Shown here: positions 7,326-15,780 of the stretch, in pieces | Position numbering within the stretch: the first letter of the stretch is position 1 | Layout of the letters: each line of letters starts with the position of its first letter | Assembly: GCA_902774795.1 (NCBI GenBank) | Contig: CACYKA010000020.1 | Span: 1 to 64,000, forward strand | Source of the DNA: an uncultured Prevotellaceae bacterium | Lineage (GTDB): Bacteria; Bacteroidota; Bacteroidia; Bacteroidales; Bacteroidaceae | Length of the DNA stretch: 64,000 nucleotides | Reading direction: 5' to 3' | Made by a program: the position numbers and the translations under genes | The notes under the pieces: generated by a model | Told to the model about the DNA's origin: nothing | The model's input: the letters and a program-made list of their open reading frames with translations, nothing else | Database searches by the model: none

Positions 7326-8478
7326 ATTCTTTCAGTCTTCTGTATAGGGTTCTGTCAGACAGTCCCAAGTCTTTTGCGGCCTTCTTTCTGTTACCGCCGT
7401 TTCGCTCCAACGCTTTCTCCAGCATGGTGCGGCTGATGTCAGCGATATTCAGATTCTCCGGCTCGGCAATCTCCTGTGCTGCGTCGTATCCCTGTACGGC
7501 AGGGTAGGGAACATATCCTTTTCCGCCTCCCTCGTCAATCTTCTGTTTCAGCGAATTTATCTCGCGTCTGAGGTCGCTGACGTTCCCTCTCATCTCGTAT
7601 AGAATCTTGAAGAGCATCTCGCGTTCACTTTCGTATGTCTTGCTGCCTCCGTTCTGCGGGGGTATTGTTGCAAGCTGTGTACTGTCCTCATTCATAGGAA
7701 TGAATTTCAGCAAGTCTTCAACATCGATATCCCTTTTCGTACAGAGTACGGACATCTGTTCCGTGATGTTCTTCAGCTGGCGCACGTTTCCGGGCCACTT
7801 GTATTTCATCATAACCTGCTTGGCGTCTTCTGAAAGCTGTATTCTCGGCAGGTGGTATTTCTCCGACATCTGCATGGCAAAGAGTCTGAAGAGCAGTATG
7901 ATGTCCTCTCCTCTGTCGCGAAGCGGTGGCATCTGGATTGGTATGGTGTTAAGGCGGTAGTAGAGGTCTTCCCTGAAGCGTCCCTCGCTGATGGCCTTGC
8001 GTATGTTTACGTTCGTTGCAGCCACTATGCGGACGTCAGTCTTGCGAACCTCCTGTCCACCTACTCGGATATATTCACCATTCTCCAATACGCGTAGCAG
8101 GCGTGCCTGCGTTGCCAGAGGCAGCTCACCCACTTCGTCAAGGAACAGAGTACCCTTGTTGGCAGCTCCGAAATAGCCTTCGCTTTCGCCGACGGCACCA
8201 GTAAAGGAACCCTTCTCGTGTCCGAAGAGCTCAGAGTCGATGGTACCCTCAGGAATAGATCCACAGTTGATGGCGAAGTATTTCTCTCTCTTGCGTGGTG
8301 AGCAGTCATGAATGACGCGCGGTATGATTTCCTTACCCACGCCGCTTTCGCCTATGATGAGTACAGACAAGTCGGTGTGTGCCACCTGTAGCGCAATGTC
8401 CAATGCTCTGTTGAGAGCCGGGCAGTTGCCTACGATGTTGTATCTTTGTTTTATATTCTGGAGTTCTTTTACGTCCAT
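7315..8478 (-). CDS. Sigma-54-dependent transcriptional activator without receiver domain
   Basis: This 387-residue protein is an AAA+ bacterial enhancer-binding protein. Walker A is GESGVGKE (43-50), the sigma-54 contact loop is GSFTGA (90-95), Walker B is near LFLDEVGE, and an arginine-finger region (FREDLYYRLN) follows. A Fis-type helix-turn-helix (ALERNGGNRKKAAKDLGLSD) ends the protein. It lacks an N-terminal response-receiver, GAF or PAS domain: the AAA+ module starts almost at residue 15. Activity must therefore be set by expression or a partner, as in PspF. It lies within the rlmN / pdxA-like / lptE / secG group, 5 bases after the PdxA-like gene, in a conserved Bacteroidales position. 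Its regulon cannot be read from the window. Confidence 0.92.
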   Translation of the reverse strand: MDVKELQNIKQRYNIVGNCPALNRALDIALQVAHTDLSVLIIGESGVGKEIIPRVIHDCSPRKREKYFAINCGSIPEGTIDSELFGHEKGSFTGAVGESEGYFGAANKGTLFLDEVGELPLATQARLLRVLENGEYIRVGGQEVRKTDVRIVAATNVNIRKAISEGRFREDLYYRLNTIPIQMPPLRDRGEDIILLFRLFAMQMSEKYHLPRIQLSEDAKQVMMKYKWPGNVRQLKNITEQMSVLCTKRDIDVEDLLKFIPMNEDSTQLATIPPQNGGSKTYESEREMLFKILYEMRGNVSDLRREINSLKQKIDEGGGKGYVPYPAVQGYDAAQEIAEPENLNIADISRTMLEKALERNGGNRKKAAKDLGLSDRTLYRRLKEYGL

Positions 8479-8483
8479 AGGAA

Positions 8484-9377
8484 TTACTTCTGTTCTGTAG
8501 TCTCTGTCAGGCTGCTGCTTTCCTTTGTCGGCTCAGCTGCCTTTGGAGCTGTAGTGTATGTCACATTCTCTCTCTTGTGTGCTGCAGGGTCGAAGCCTTT
8601 CTTCTTTATATAACGCGCCTTGTCGCCGTCTTCCTTCTTCTCAACGTACAACTTCGGCAGCGGATTACTCAGAGGAAGGTCATATTCAACTCTGTTCCTT
8701 GTTATGTCGGCAACCAAAGCCAGAGCGTCATAAATATCTTTCGGCTGAGCAGCGGCAATAGCCATCTCCGCTCCTGCCATCAGGGTGATGTATGAATCGT
8801 GCAACTCTTCCAGTATCTTTTGTTCTGAAGCGTCAGCGTTCTCGTTACCTACAATTATTATTCCGTCAAAAGCCCTCAGTTCCTCCGTCTTCAGTATTTC
8901 GCTGCTGTATGGGCCGAAAGCCTGTATGCCTTTCTCGAACATGGCATCGATGGTATTCTTCAGGTCATCATCGCCTATTACAGCCATGCGAGGCATATCA
9001 ATCCTAAGGTCGCGTTTCAGGCACTTCATGAATATCTCAGCCTTGTTGGCAATGTCGTTCTTTCCTGATGTGATGTATCTCTCCTCTTCATATATCATGA
9101 CAGGCAGCAGGTTTGCGGAATTCTCCCCAAGGGCTTGCCTGACAGCCTTTCTTGGATTTTGTGCCATCGGCAGGCATACTATGGCGTTGATGTCTGTCTC
9201 TTTGTCAGTACAGTCTTCTACGGCATCGGCCAGCGCTTCGTTCTCCGGCTGTCCGTCTGCTCCATAGAGAGATATGGTATATAGGGATGACATTCCTTCT
9301 GTGCTCAGCATTGTGTTGAGCATAGAGGCATCCTCACCTGTTGCATTGCCTACTAAGGCTATATTAATCTTTTTCAT
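8484..9377 (-). CDS. Degenerate PdxA-like protein, probably not catalytic
   Basis: This 297-residue protein occupies the place where many Bacteroidales carry pdxA (4-hydroxythreonine-4-phosphate dehydrogenase, pyridoxal phosphate synthesis). Its C-terminal half still follows PdxA: KGIQAFGPYSSEIL, AFDGIIIVGNEN, then ALALVADITRNRVEYDLPLS and NPLPKLYVEKKEDGDK. The functional motifs are gone. The N-terminal GDPxGIGPE is replaced by VGNATGEDAS, the MYHDQG metal site by IIVGNENAD, and the later DHGTA site by ITLMAGAEM. The chain is about 60 residues shorter than usual and has a Ser/Thr/Glu-rich tail. No premature stop occurs and the start overlaps the rlmN stop (ATGA), so it is a maintained gene. 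It is likely a repurposed scaffold or binding protein. The PdxA relation is inferred by eye. Confidence 0.7.
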   Translation of the reverse strand: MKKINIALVGNATGEDASMLNTMLSTEGMSSLYTISLYGADGQPENEALADAVEDCTDKETDINAIVCLPMAQNPRKAVRQALGENSANLLPVMIYEEERYITSGKNDIANKAEIFMKCLKRDLRIDMPRMAVIGDDDLKNTIDAMFEKGIQAFGPYSSEILKTEELRAFDGIIIVGNENADASEQKILEELHDSYITLMAGAEMAIAAAQPKDIYDALALVADITRNRVEYDLPLSNPLPKLYVEKKEDGDKARYIKKKGFDPAAHKRENVTYTTAPKAAEPTKESSSLTETTEQK

Positions 9378-10408
9378 TTCTGTCTGTCTTTAGTACTCAG
9401 CAGTCCGCATGCTGCGAATATGTCCTGCCCTCTTGAAGCGCGGATGGTGGTGAATATTCCGTGAGCGGTAAGGTAGTCGCGCAGCCGCTCCATCTTTTTC
9501 TCGTCGCTGGTCTTCAGGTCCACATCGGGTATCTGGTGAAAGCGTATGAGGTTCACCCTGCATTCCAAGCCTTGCAGCAGCTTTACTGTCTCTCTGGCGT
9601 GCATCATGGAGTCATTGAAGCCGTCGAACACTATGTATTCAAAGCTCAGTCTCCGTTGTCCTGAGAAGTCATAATTCCTCAGCAATTCCACTACGTCCTT
9701 GATGGGGAACATCTTCTCTGCAGGCATCATTTGTTCTCTCTGCTCGTGTATTGGAGTGTGCATGGATATTGCCACGTGGCACTCGCTATCGTCGAGGAAG
9801 CGCTTCAGGTTCGGTGTGCCTACGCTGCTTACCGTTATGCGTCTCGGACTCCATGCATATCCCCATTCCGCCGTCAGTATCTCTGTAGCCTTCATCACGG
9901 CATCGAGGTTGTCCATCGGCTCACCCTGTCCCATGAAGACGATGTTGGTAAGCTTCTCCCTGTCGGGCAATGAGTATATCTGGTTGATGATGTCTCCTGC
10001 GGTCAGCGACCCTTCATAACCCTGCTTGCCTGTCTGGCAGAAGAGGCAGTTCATCTTGCATCCTACCTGACACGATACGCACAGCGTTGCTCTCTCCTTG
10101 TCAGGTATATATACACTCTCTATATATTTCTCTCTGTCTCCCTCTTCCTTTTTGCTGACAGGGAAGAGATATTTCTTTGTACCGTCCCTGCTTGTCAGCT
10201 CTTCTTTGTATGGCATAACGCCGATGGTATATCGCTCGGAGAGTTTCTGTCTGTTAGCCTTCGAGATGTTGGTCATTTCCTCGATGGATGTTACGTGGGC
10301 ACCATATAGCCATTTAGCTATCTGCCCCCCCGTAAACTTGGGCATCCCAAGGCTGGTGACTATTTCCGTTAACTCTTCGAGCGACTTACCTATCAGCGAT
10401 TCAAGCAT
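9374..10408 (-). CDS. rlmN: 23S rRNA (adenine2503-C2)-methyltransferase RlmN
   Basis: This 344-residue radical-SAM enzyme carries the cluster motif CxxxCxxC as CKMNCLFC (Cys117, 121, 124). It also has the family sequences FMGQGEPMDN and AISMHTP, and a C-terminal catalytic Cys in FAACGLL. RlmN methylates C2 of A2503 in 23S rRNA and A37 of some tRNAs. The stop overlaps the start of the PdxA-like gene by 4 bases, so the two are translationally coupled. Length is normal. galE ends only 9 bases upstream, so rlmN may be read from the galE promoter. Confidence 0.95.
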   Translation of the reverse strand: MLESLIGKSLEELTEIVTSLGMPKFTGGQIAKWLYGAHVTSIEEMTNISKANRQKLSERYTIGVMPYKEELTSRDGTKKYLFPVSKKEEGDREKYIESVYIPDKERATLCVSCQVGCKMNCLFCQTGKQGYEGSLTAGDIINQIYSLPDREKLTNIVFMGQGEPMDNLDAVMKATEILTAEWGYAWSPRRITVSSVGTPNLKRFLDDSECHVAISMHTPIHEQREQMMPAEKMFPIKDVVELLRNYDFSGQRRLSFEYIVFDGFNDSMMHARETVKLLQGLECRVNLIRFHQIPDVDLKTSDEKKMERLRDYLTAHGIFTTIRASRGQDIFAACGLLSTKDRQK

Positions 10409-10417
10409 AGTGCTTTC

Positions 10418-11434
10418 TTATTCTTCGTATCCCTTTGGATTGTTCTTCTGGAAGTTCCAAGAGTCGCGGCACATGTCTTCGATGCCGAACTGTGCTTCCC
10501 ATCCCAATTCTGCCTTAGCCTTTGCAGGGTTACAGTAGCATGTTGCGATGTCACCCGGGCGGCGTGGCTTTATAACATAAGGCACCTTCAGGCCGTTAGC
10601 CTTCTCAAATGCTGTCACTACGTCGAGCACAGAGTATCCGTGACCAGTTCCGAGGTTATAGATGGCAAGGCCGCAGTTCTTCTGTATAGCCTTCAGGGCT
10701 GCTACGTGGCCGGAAGCGAGGTCAACTACGTGTATGTAGTCGCGTACGCCTGTTCCGTCATGAGTATCATAGTCGTTGCCGAATACGCCCAGTTCCTTAC
10801 GCAGACCTATTGCCGTCTGTGTGATATATGGCATCAGGTTGTTTGGTATTCCGTTAGGATTCTCGCCAATCAGACCGCTCTTGTGGGCACCGATTGGGTT
10901 GAAGTAGCGCAGCAGTACCACGTTCCATTCCGGGTCAGCCTTCTGAACGTCGCTCAGCACTTCCTCAAGCATAGACTTTGTCTGTCCGTAGGGATTGGTG
11001 CAATGACCCTTCGGGCACTCCTCTGTGATAGGAATGATAGCTGGGTCGCCATATACTGTGGCACTTGATGAGAAGATGATGTTCTTGCATCCGTTGTTCC
11101 TCATGGTGTCAACCAGCACGAAGGTTGCATTCATGTTGTTTTCGTAGTACTCCAAAGGTTTTGCAACGCTCTCGCCCACAGCCTTCAGACCTGCGAAATG
11201 AATTACTGCATCAATCTTGTATGTCTTGAATATCTTGTCCATCGCCTCGCGGTCGCGGACATCGGCCTTGATGAAGGGAACCTTCTTGCCGATGATCTTC
11301 TCAATGCGGCGTACGGCTTCCTCCTTGGAGTTTACCAGGTTATCAACTATGACCACTTCGTGGCCAGCTTTGTCAAGTTCTACGGCAGTGTGGCTACCTA
11401 TATAGCCTGCTCCGCCCGTTAAAAGAATTTTCAT
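10418..11434 (-). CDS. galE: UDP-glucose 4-epimerase
   Basis: This 338-residue extended short-chain dehydrogenase begins with the NAD-binding GGAGYIGSH (residues 7-15). It contains the catalytic FSSSATVYGD and YGQTK (Tyr-x3-Lys), and a late PRRPGDIATCYCNPAKA typical of GalE. It interconverts UDP-glucose and UDP-galactose for galactose use and for surface polysaccharide precursors. A full promoter (11492-11522) precedes it. It is the first gene of the leftward group that continues into rlmN. Confidence 0.95.
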   Translation of the reverse strand: MKILLTGGAGYIGSHTAVELDKAGHEVVIVDNLVNSKEEAVRRIEKIIGKKVPFIKADVRDREAMDKIFKTYKIDAVIHFAGLKAVGESVAKPLEYYENNMNATFVLVDTMRNNGCKNIIFSSSATVYGDPAIIPITEECPKGHCTNPYGQTKSMLEEVLSDVQKADPEWNVVLLRYFNPIGAHKSGLIGENPNGIPNNLMPYITQTAIGLRKELGVFGNDYDTHDGTGVRDYIHVVDLASGHVAALKAIQKNCGLAIYNLGTGHGYSVLDVVTAFEKANGLKVPYVIKPRRPGDIATCYCNPAKAKAELGWEAQFGIEDMCRDSWNFQKNNPKGYEE

Positions 11435-11491
11435 AATCCTTTGGTTAAAGTCAGTTTTTAATAATATCGTTGCAAATACTCATTTTGCGCG

Positions 11492-11523
11492 CAAAATTAC
11501 AAAAAAAAACTTAAATGTACAAA
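11492..11523 (-). promoter_or_regulatory. Promoter of galE and the rlmN-secG group
   Basis: On the minus strand TTTG (11520-11523) is followed after 20 bases by TAATTTTG (11492-11499). The spacing and both boxes match the Bacteroidota consensus. It gives a leader of about 50 bases before galE. Confidence 0.75.
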
Positions 11524-11563
11524 TCTCGGCGTCAAAAAAGCCCAAACTTATAATTTTTTTGCA

Positions 11564-11571
11564 TATCTTTG
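11564..11571 (+). promoter_or_regulatory. -7 box of the arabinofuranosidase promoter
   Basis: TATCTTTG lies 56 bases before the start at 11628. No TTG stands at the expected -33 position, so the promoter is probably weak or needs an activator. Confidence 0.5.
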
Positions 11572-11627
11572 CAGGCAATTTATGAAATTATAGTACACAC
11601 AAACAAAAAAATAGACATTTTCCGGAT

Positions 11628-14135
11628 ATGAAGAAGCTGTTTATCACATTATTTTTTGCGAGTATCATTTCTTTGTGCGCAAATGCCAACAGGGCCGACT
11701 CTGTATGGATTAAACCTGACGTTGCGGAAGGCGTGCAGCAATTGCAGATAGCCTATTCCCACGACTTGAAACATTGGAAGCATGTAAACCAAACCCTTTT
11801 CTCTTCCGATTACGGTGCTTGGGGAAGGGAGAAGAAAATGTGGTATCCCAATATCTCTTTCGACGGCAGGCAGTTCAAGGCCTATTTCATACCTAATCTT
11901 AATAATAAAGAGGTAGGCCGGACAGTTTCTGACGACCTTGTGCTATGGAAACCTCAGGATTATGACTATACTGCCGACAAGGGCGAATTCGACAAGATTG
12001 TTGCTCAGGCAAAGGCAGACTGGCAGAAGCCCATACGCATACCTTATTGCTATATAGAGAAGTTGCTGACCCGTCAGCGTATTGCCGAGCAGAATTATGC
12101 TTGGGAGCGCGAGGACTATGTCCGTACTGGAGCCGACATCGTCAAGGAGGCAAGGAGCATTACTGCTTCCATGAAGGTGAACTGGGATGATAACAAGGCA
12201 ATTTCCCCAAATCTTATGGGTATCTTCTTTGAGGATATCAGCTATGCTGCCGACGGCGGCCTGTATGCTGAGCTTATACAGAATCGCGACTTCGAATATA
12301 GTAGCTCTGATCGCAGGGAATGGAATGCAAAGACTGCTTGGAAGGTTGAGGGTGACGCTACCTTCGATATCGCTTCATCAGCCCCCATACATAGCAACAA
12401 TGCCAATTATGCTGTCTTCAATACCAAAACGTTGGGTGCAAAACTCATCAACGAAGGTTGGGACGGCATAGCCCTCAAGGCGAAGGCAAAGTATAACTTC
12501 TCGATATTCATAAAAGGTAAGGGCAGCGTGCGCGTATCACTTGTGGAGAAAGGCAAGCGACTTGCCACAGCTGTCATATCGGGTTCCGACGAGTGGAAAC
12601 TGAAGAAAGCCGTTCTTGTCTCTGTAGGCGATGCTATTAATGCCAACCTCGTCATCGAGCCGCTACAGGTGGGAGAATTGCAGTTCGACTTCGTTTCGCT
12701 CTTCCCACAGGATACATATAAGGGACGCGCCAACGGCCTTCGCAAGGACCTTGCAGAGACTATCGCCGACCTGAAGCCTCGCTTCATGCGTTTCCCTGGC
12801 GGATGTGCCACTCATGGCAACGGCATCAATAATATCTACCATTGGCAGGCTACCATAGGTGACCTCTGGGAGCGTCAGCCAGACTTCAATATCTGGAGCT
12901 ATCACCAGACACGCGGACTGGGCTTCTATGAGTATTTTCAGTTCTGTGAGGATATGGGAGCAGAGCCTCTGCCTGTCCTATCCGCCGGCGTGCCTTGTCA
13001 GAACTCCAGTCGCGGAGGTGCCGAGGGCTATCGTCAGGATGGTCAGCAGGGCGGCATACCATTCTTGAAGGATTTAGAAGGAAAACCTTCACCTTATCAG
13101 TATATGGGCAAGGACCTGACGATGGAGAGCTATCTTCAGGAACTTCTTGACCTCATAGAGTGGGCCAATGGCGATGCAAAGAAGTCGCCTCTTGCAGCTA
13201 TACGTGCTAAGGCAGGACATCCCAAGCCTTTCAATCTGAAATATCTCGGCATTGGCAATGAAGACCTGCTTGGCGACACATTCTTCGAGCGCTATAACTT
13301 CCTCGCTAAGGGTATCAAGGAGAAATATCCTGATATCACCATTGTTGGCACCGTAGGCCCCTTCTGGGAGGGTTCTGACTATGAATACGGCTGGCGTGAG
13401 GCAAAGAAGCAGGGCGCGGAGATTGTCGATGAACATTACTATAATTCCCCAGGATGGTATTTCCATCATCGTGATTTCTACGACAACTACGACCGCAAGG
13501 GCACCAAGGTGTATCTTGGCGAGTGGGCATCAAAGGGTAATCAGGTTTCCAATGCCCTCATCGAGGCTGCCTATCTTACTCATCTTGAGCAGAATGCCGA
13601 CGTTGTGGCAATGTCTTCATACGCCCCTCTGCTGGCGAAGGACAAGCATACTTCATGGAATCCTGACCTGATATACTTCAGCAATACTGAGGTGCGTCCT
13701 ACTGCCAACTATTATGTTCAGCGTGCCTTTGGCCAGAACAGTGGCGATACATTTGTGTATTCTGACATGAAGGTCGATTACGACCCTGCTGTGGCGCAGA
13801 GAGACAGAAACGGACGCGTAGTCAAGAATGCAACAGGCAAGATAGCAGAGCGCATAGACCGTTCAGTTGTCATCGACTCCAAGACAGGCGACGTCATCAT
13901 CAAACTCGTCAGCCTTCTGCCTGAGGATGCTAAGGTCAACATCGACCTCGGCAAGTCTTTCCCGAAGGCCAAGCAGACAGTCATCAAGTCAGGCTATGAC
14001 GCCATCTCAGGCCTTCAGTCACCAGACACCATCAAGCAGTGGGATTCAATGGACACCAGCAACATCAAAGCCGACGACAAACTAACCGTCACCCTCCCTG
14101 CATATTCTATGGTGGTGATAAGAATGGGAAAATAA
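11628..14135 (+). CDS. Alpha-L-arabinofuranosidase, GH51, with extra N-terminal propeller-like segment
   Basis: This 835-residue exported protein has a signal peptide (about 1-21). Residues 25-115 (IAYSHDLKHWKH...TVSDDLVLWK) resemble two blades of a GH43/GH32-type beta-propeller, too short to be a complete domain. GH51 sequence begins near 185 (NLMGIFFEDISYAADGGLYAE). A CBM4/9-like jelly roll (about 225-365) follows, then the catalytic barrel with acid/base Glu545 in GIGNED and nucleophile Glu632 in LGEWAS. The C-terminus is a beta domain. GH51 enzymes release arabinofuranose from arabinan, arabinoxylan or pectin side chains, which fits the acetylesterases at 1364-3870 and uxaB at 21417. The truncated propeller segment looks like a fusion relic or a substrate-binding module. 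Confidence 0.92.
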   Translation: MKKLFITLFFASIISLCANANRADSVWIKPDVAEGVQQLQIAYSHDLKHWKHVNQTLFSSDYGAWGREKKMWYPNISFDGRQFKAYFIPNLNNKEVGRTVSDDLVLWKPQDYDYTADKGEFDKIVAQAKADWQKPIRIPYCYIEKLLTRQRIAEQNYAWEREDYVRTGADIVKEARSITASMKVNWDDNKAISPNLMGIFFEDISYAADGGLYAELIQNRDFEYSSSDRREWNAKTAWKVEGDATFDIASSAPIHSNNANYAVFNTKTLGAKLINEGWDGIALKAKAKYNFSIFIKGKGSVRVSLVEKGKRLATAVISGSDEWKLKKAVLVSVGDAINANLVIEPLQVGELQFDFVSLFPQDTYKGRANGLRKDLAETIADLKPRFMRFPGGCATHGNGINNIYHWQATIGDLWERQPDFNIWSYHQTRGLGFYEYFQFCEDMGAEPLPVLSAGVPCQNSSRGGAEGYRQDGQQGGIPFLKDLEGKPSPYQYMGKDLTMESYLQELLDLIEWANGDAKKSPLAAIRAKAGHPKPFNLKYLGIGNEDLLGDTFFERYNFLAKGIKEKYPDITIVGTVGPFWEGSDYEYGWREAKKQGAEIVDEHYYNSPGWYFHHRDFYDNYDRKGTKVYLGEWASKGNQVSNALIEAAYLTHLEQNADVVAMSSYAPLLAKDKHTSWNPDLIYFSNTEVRPTANYYVQRAFGQNSGDTFVYSDMKVDYDPAVAQRDRNGRVVKNATGKIAERIDRSVVIDSKTGDVIIKLVSLLPEDAKVNIDLGKSFPKAKQTVIKSGYDAISGLQSPDTIKQWDSMDTSNIKADDKLTVTLPAYSMVVIRMGK

Positions 14136-14159
14136 ATAGGTAAAATTTAGAGCCTGATA

Positions 14160-15308
14160 ATGATATGTAGATTCTCTTTATTTACATTTGCCATACTGGC
14201 GACCTTGCAGATACAGGCGCAGACAATACTGGAAGGTGTCGTAAAAGATGATGAATCTGGTGAGATGTTGCCATTTGCCCATATCTATTGTCAGGGCAGG
14301 CTGGCAACTATGAGTAATAGTCAGGGAGAATTTGCGTTGGTTGCGACCCCAAGTGATGTGATACGAATAACTTTCTTGGGGCATAAATCCATAAGTGTCG
14401 TTGCAAGTGAATTGCCAAAGGTTGTGAGACTGAAAGCATCAATGCAATATCTGCCGGAAGTCGTTGTGTTGCCTGCTTACAACTTGATAAAGGATATCAC
14501 CAGGAAAACTGCTAAGGCATTAAAGAAGTGGAAGGACGAAAAGAGCATCTATTTCTTTCGTCAATCCACTTTTGTCGATGGTACCCAACGTAACATGATG
14601 GAAGCCTTTTTTGATGCCTACTGTGCATTGAGGGCTACAAGTTTCAAGTTGATTACCGGGCGCATTGCAGAGGGTGGGGATGTGTTCTATGGTGCAGATC
14701 TTTACAAGCTTTCACAGATAAGGCTGCTGGAAAAAGACAATAGCAGATTCTCATACATTGAATCAATAGTGCCGCTCGACCTGCATTTCAAGAACCACTA
14801 TGAAACAAGCATCAGCAAGGTGGAATATGATGGTCAGACTCTCTATGAGATCCGGTTTTATCCAAACAGGGAATCGTGTTTTAAAAAAATTGTCACAGGA
14901 ACACTCTATGTCGATGCAGAGCGACTGTTGCCCGTAAAGATGCTGGGAAAGATAAATAATCTTACTGTGGTACATAGAAGTATAGAAGGAAGTATAGATG
15001 GAGAGGTGCTGCCCATTGATATTTCTTTTGATGTCTCGTTCAATATAGAACGCGAGTTCCCCGAAGTAACGTCCGTAATAATCAATTCAGCTTATAAAGA
15101 CAAACAGCATGACTATCGTTTTCTGTCATTGTTATATAATACAGGACGTAACAAGCTCGATTCACAACAGAAGTCATATTACATATTCGACCTGAGAAAG
15201 CAGATAAACAAGTGTCGTTTCAGTCAGGAATTCTGGAATAGCCACGAAACATTAAAGCGCACTGACTTGGAAAAAATGCTTAATGACCTACAGGCTGAAG
15301 GAAAATAA
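14160..15308 (+). CDS. Exported CarboxypepD_reg-like domain protein
   Basis: This 382-residue protein has a signal peptide (about 1-20, ending IQAQ). A carboxypeptidase-D regulatory-like (CnaB-type) beta domain follows at about 21-95: TILEGVVKDDESGEMLPFAH...GEFALVA...VIRITFLGHKS. The rest (about 100-382) is a beta-rich domain common in Bacteroidales exported proteins, without a catalytic motif I can identify. There is no TonB-dependent receptor barrel. It starts 24 bases after the arabinofuranosidase and may be co-transcribed with it. Its base composition is more AT-rich than the GH51 gene, so it may have a different origin. Function unknown. Confidence 0.8.
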   Translation: MICRFSLFTFAILATLQIQAQTILEGVVKDDESGEMLPFAHIYCQGRLATMSNSQGEFALVATPSDVIRITFLGHKSISVVASELPKVVRLKASMQYLPEVVVLPAYNLIKDITRKTAKALKKWKDEKSIYFFRQSTFVDGTQRNMMEAFFDAYCALRATSFKLITGRIAEGGDVFYGADLYKLSQIRLLEKDNSRFSYIESIVPLDLHFKNHYETSISKVEYDGQTLYEIRFYPNRESCFKKIVTGTLYVDAERLLPVKMLGKINNLTVVHRSIEGSIDGEVLPIDISFDVSFNIEREFPEVTSVIINSAYKDKQHDYRFLSLLYNTGRNKLDSQQKSYYIFDLRKQINKCRFSQEFWNSHETLKRTDLEKMLNDLQAEGK

Positions 15309-15462
15309 CCCCTAAACCTTTTGCGACTGCTAAGTAAAAGAAAAAAGACGCTGAAAAGATTGTAGTCGCACGATAGCCAAGATTTCCCTTGCGTACATCA
15401 TATATAAATAGGCCTGTAAAAGGGGGAAGTTGAGGATTAAATGAAAAAAAATGCAAAAAAAC

Positions 15463-15493
15463 TTGCAGGTGTCAGAAATATTTTGTACCTTTG
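15463..15493 (+). promoter_or_regulatory. tRNA promoter
   Basis: TTG (15463-15465) is followed after 20 bases by TACCTTTG (15486-15493). This is a perfect Bacteroidota promoter about 50 bases before tRNA-Ser, and it drives both tRNAs. Confidence 0.85.
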
Positions 15494-15544
15494 CACTCGC
15501 TTTTTGAAAGAAAGGTGTCGGTTTGACAACCCATTCCAAGCTGA

Positions 15545-15631
15545 GGAAGGTTGGGTGAGTGGCTGAAACCACCAGTTTGCTAAACTGACGTGCGGGTTAC
15601 CGTACCGGGGGTTCGAATCCCCCACCTTCCG
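15545..15631 (+). tRNA. tRNA-Ser (anticodon GCT)
   Basis: An 87-base class II tRNA. The acceptor stem GGAAGGT pairs fully with ACCTTCC, with discriminator G as expected for serine. The anticodon loop in cagtttgctaaactg shows GCT, reading AGC/AGU. A long variable arm follows, then the T arm with GGTTCGAATCC. CCA is not encoded (cgcc follows). Confidence 0.95.
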
Positions 15632-15662
15632 CGCCTGACTTTCTTAAAGACAACGCGAAGAC

Positions 15663-15738
15663 GGTGGGTTCATCTAGTGGCCTAGGATACCGGCCTCTCA
15701 CGCCGGGTACACGGGTTCGACTCCCGTACCCACTACCA
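15663..15738 (+). tRNA. tRNA-Glu (anticodon CTC)
   Basis: A 73-base class I tRNA followed by an encoded CCA. GGTGGGT pairs with ACCCACT, with a G-U first pair. The anticodon stem CCGGC/GCCGG encloses CTCTCAC, giving anticodon CTC (GAG). The T arm GGGTTCGACTCCC is regular. It is 31 bases after tRNA-Ser and is probably cut from the same transcript. Confidence 0.94.
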
Positions 15739-15777
15739 CAACGGTGTTCAACCACAACGGTTGAGCACCGTTTTTTT
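15739..15777 (+). terminator. Intrinsic terminator of the tRNA operon
   Basis: ACGGTG-t-TCAACC pairs with GGTTGA-g-CACCGT over a short loop and is followed by seven to eight T. It ends only three bases before the ATG of the next gene, so it also forms the translation-initiation region of that gene if transcription reads through. Confidence 0.9.
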
Positions 15778-15780
15778 ATT

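Noticed and set aside
15664-15780. Open frame extending the glucosaminidase upstream through tRNA-Glu and the terminator
   Set aside because: The extension translates the tRNA and hairpin; the signal peptide starts at ATG 15781.
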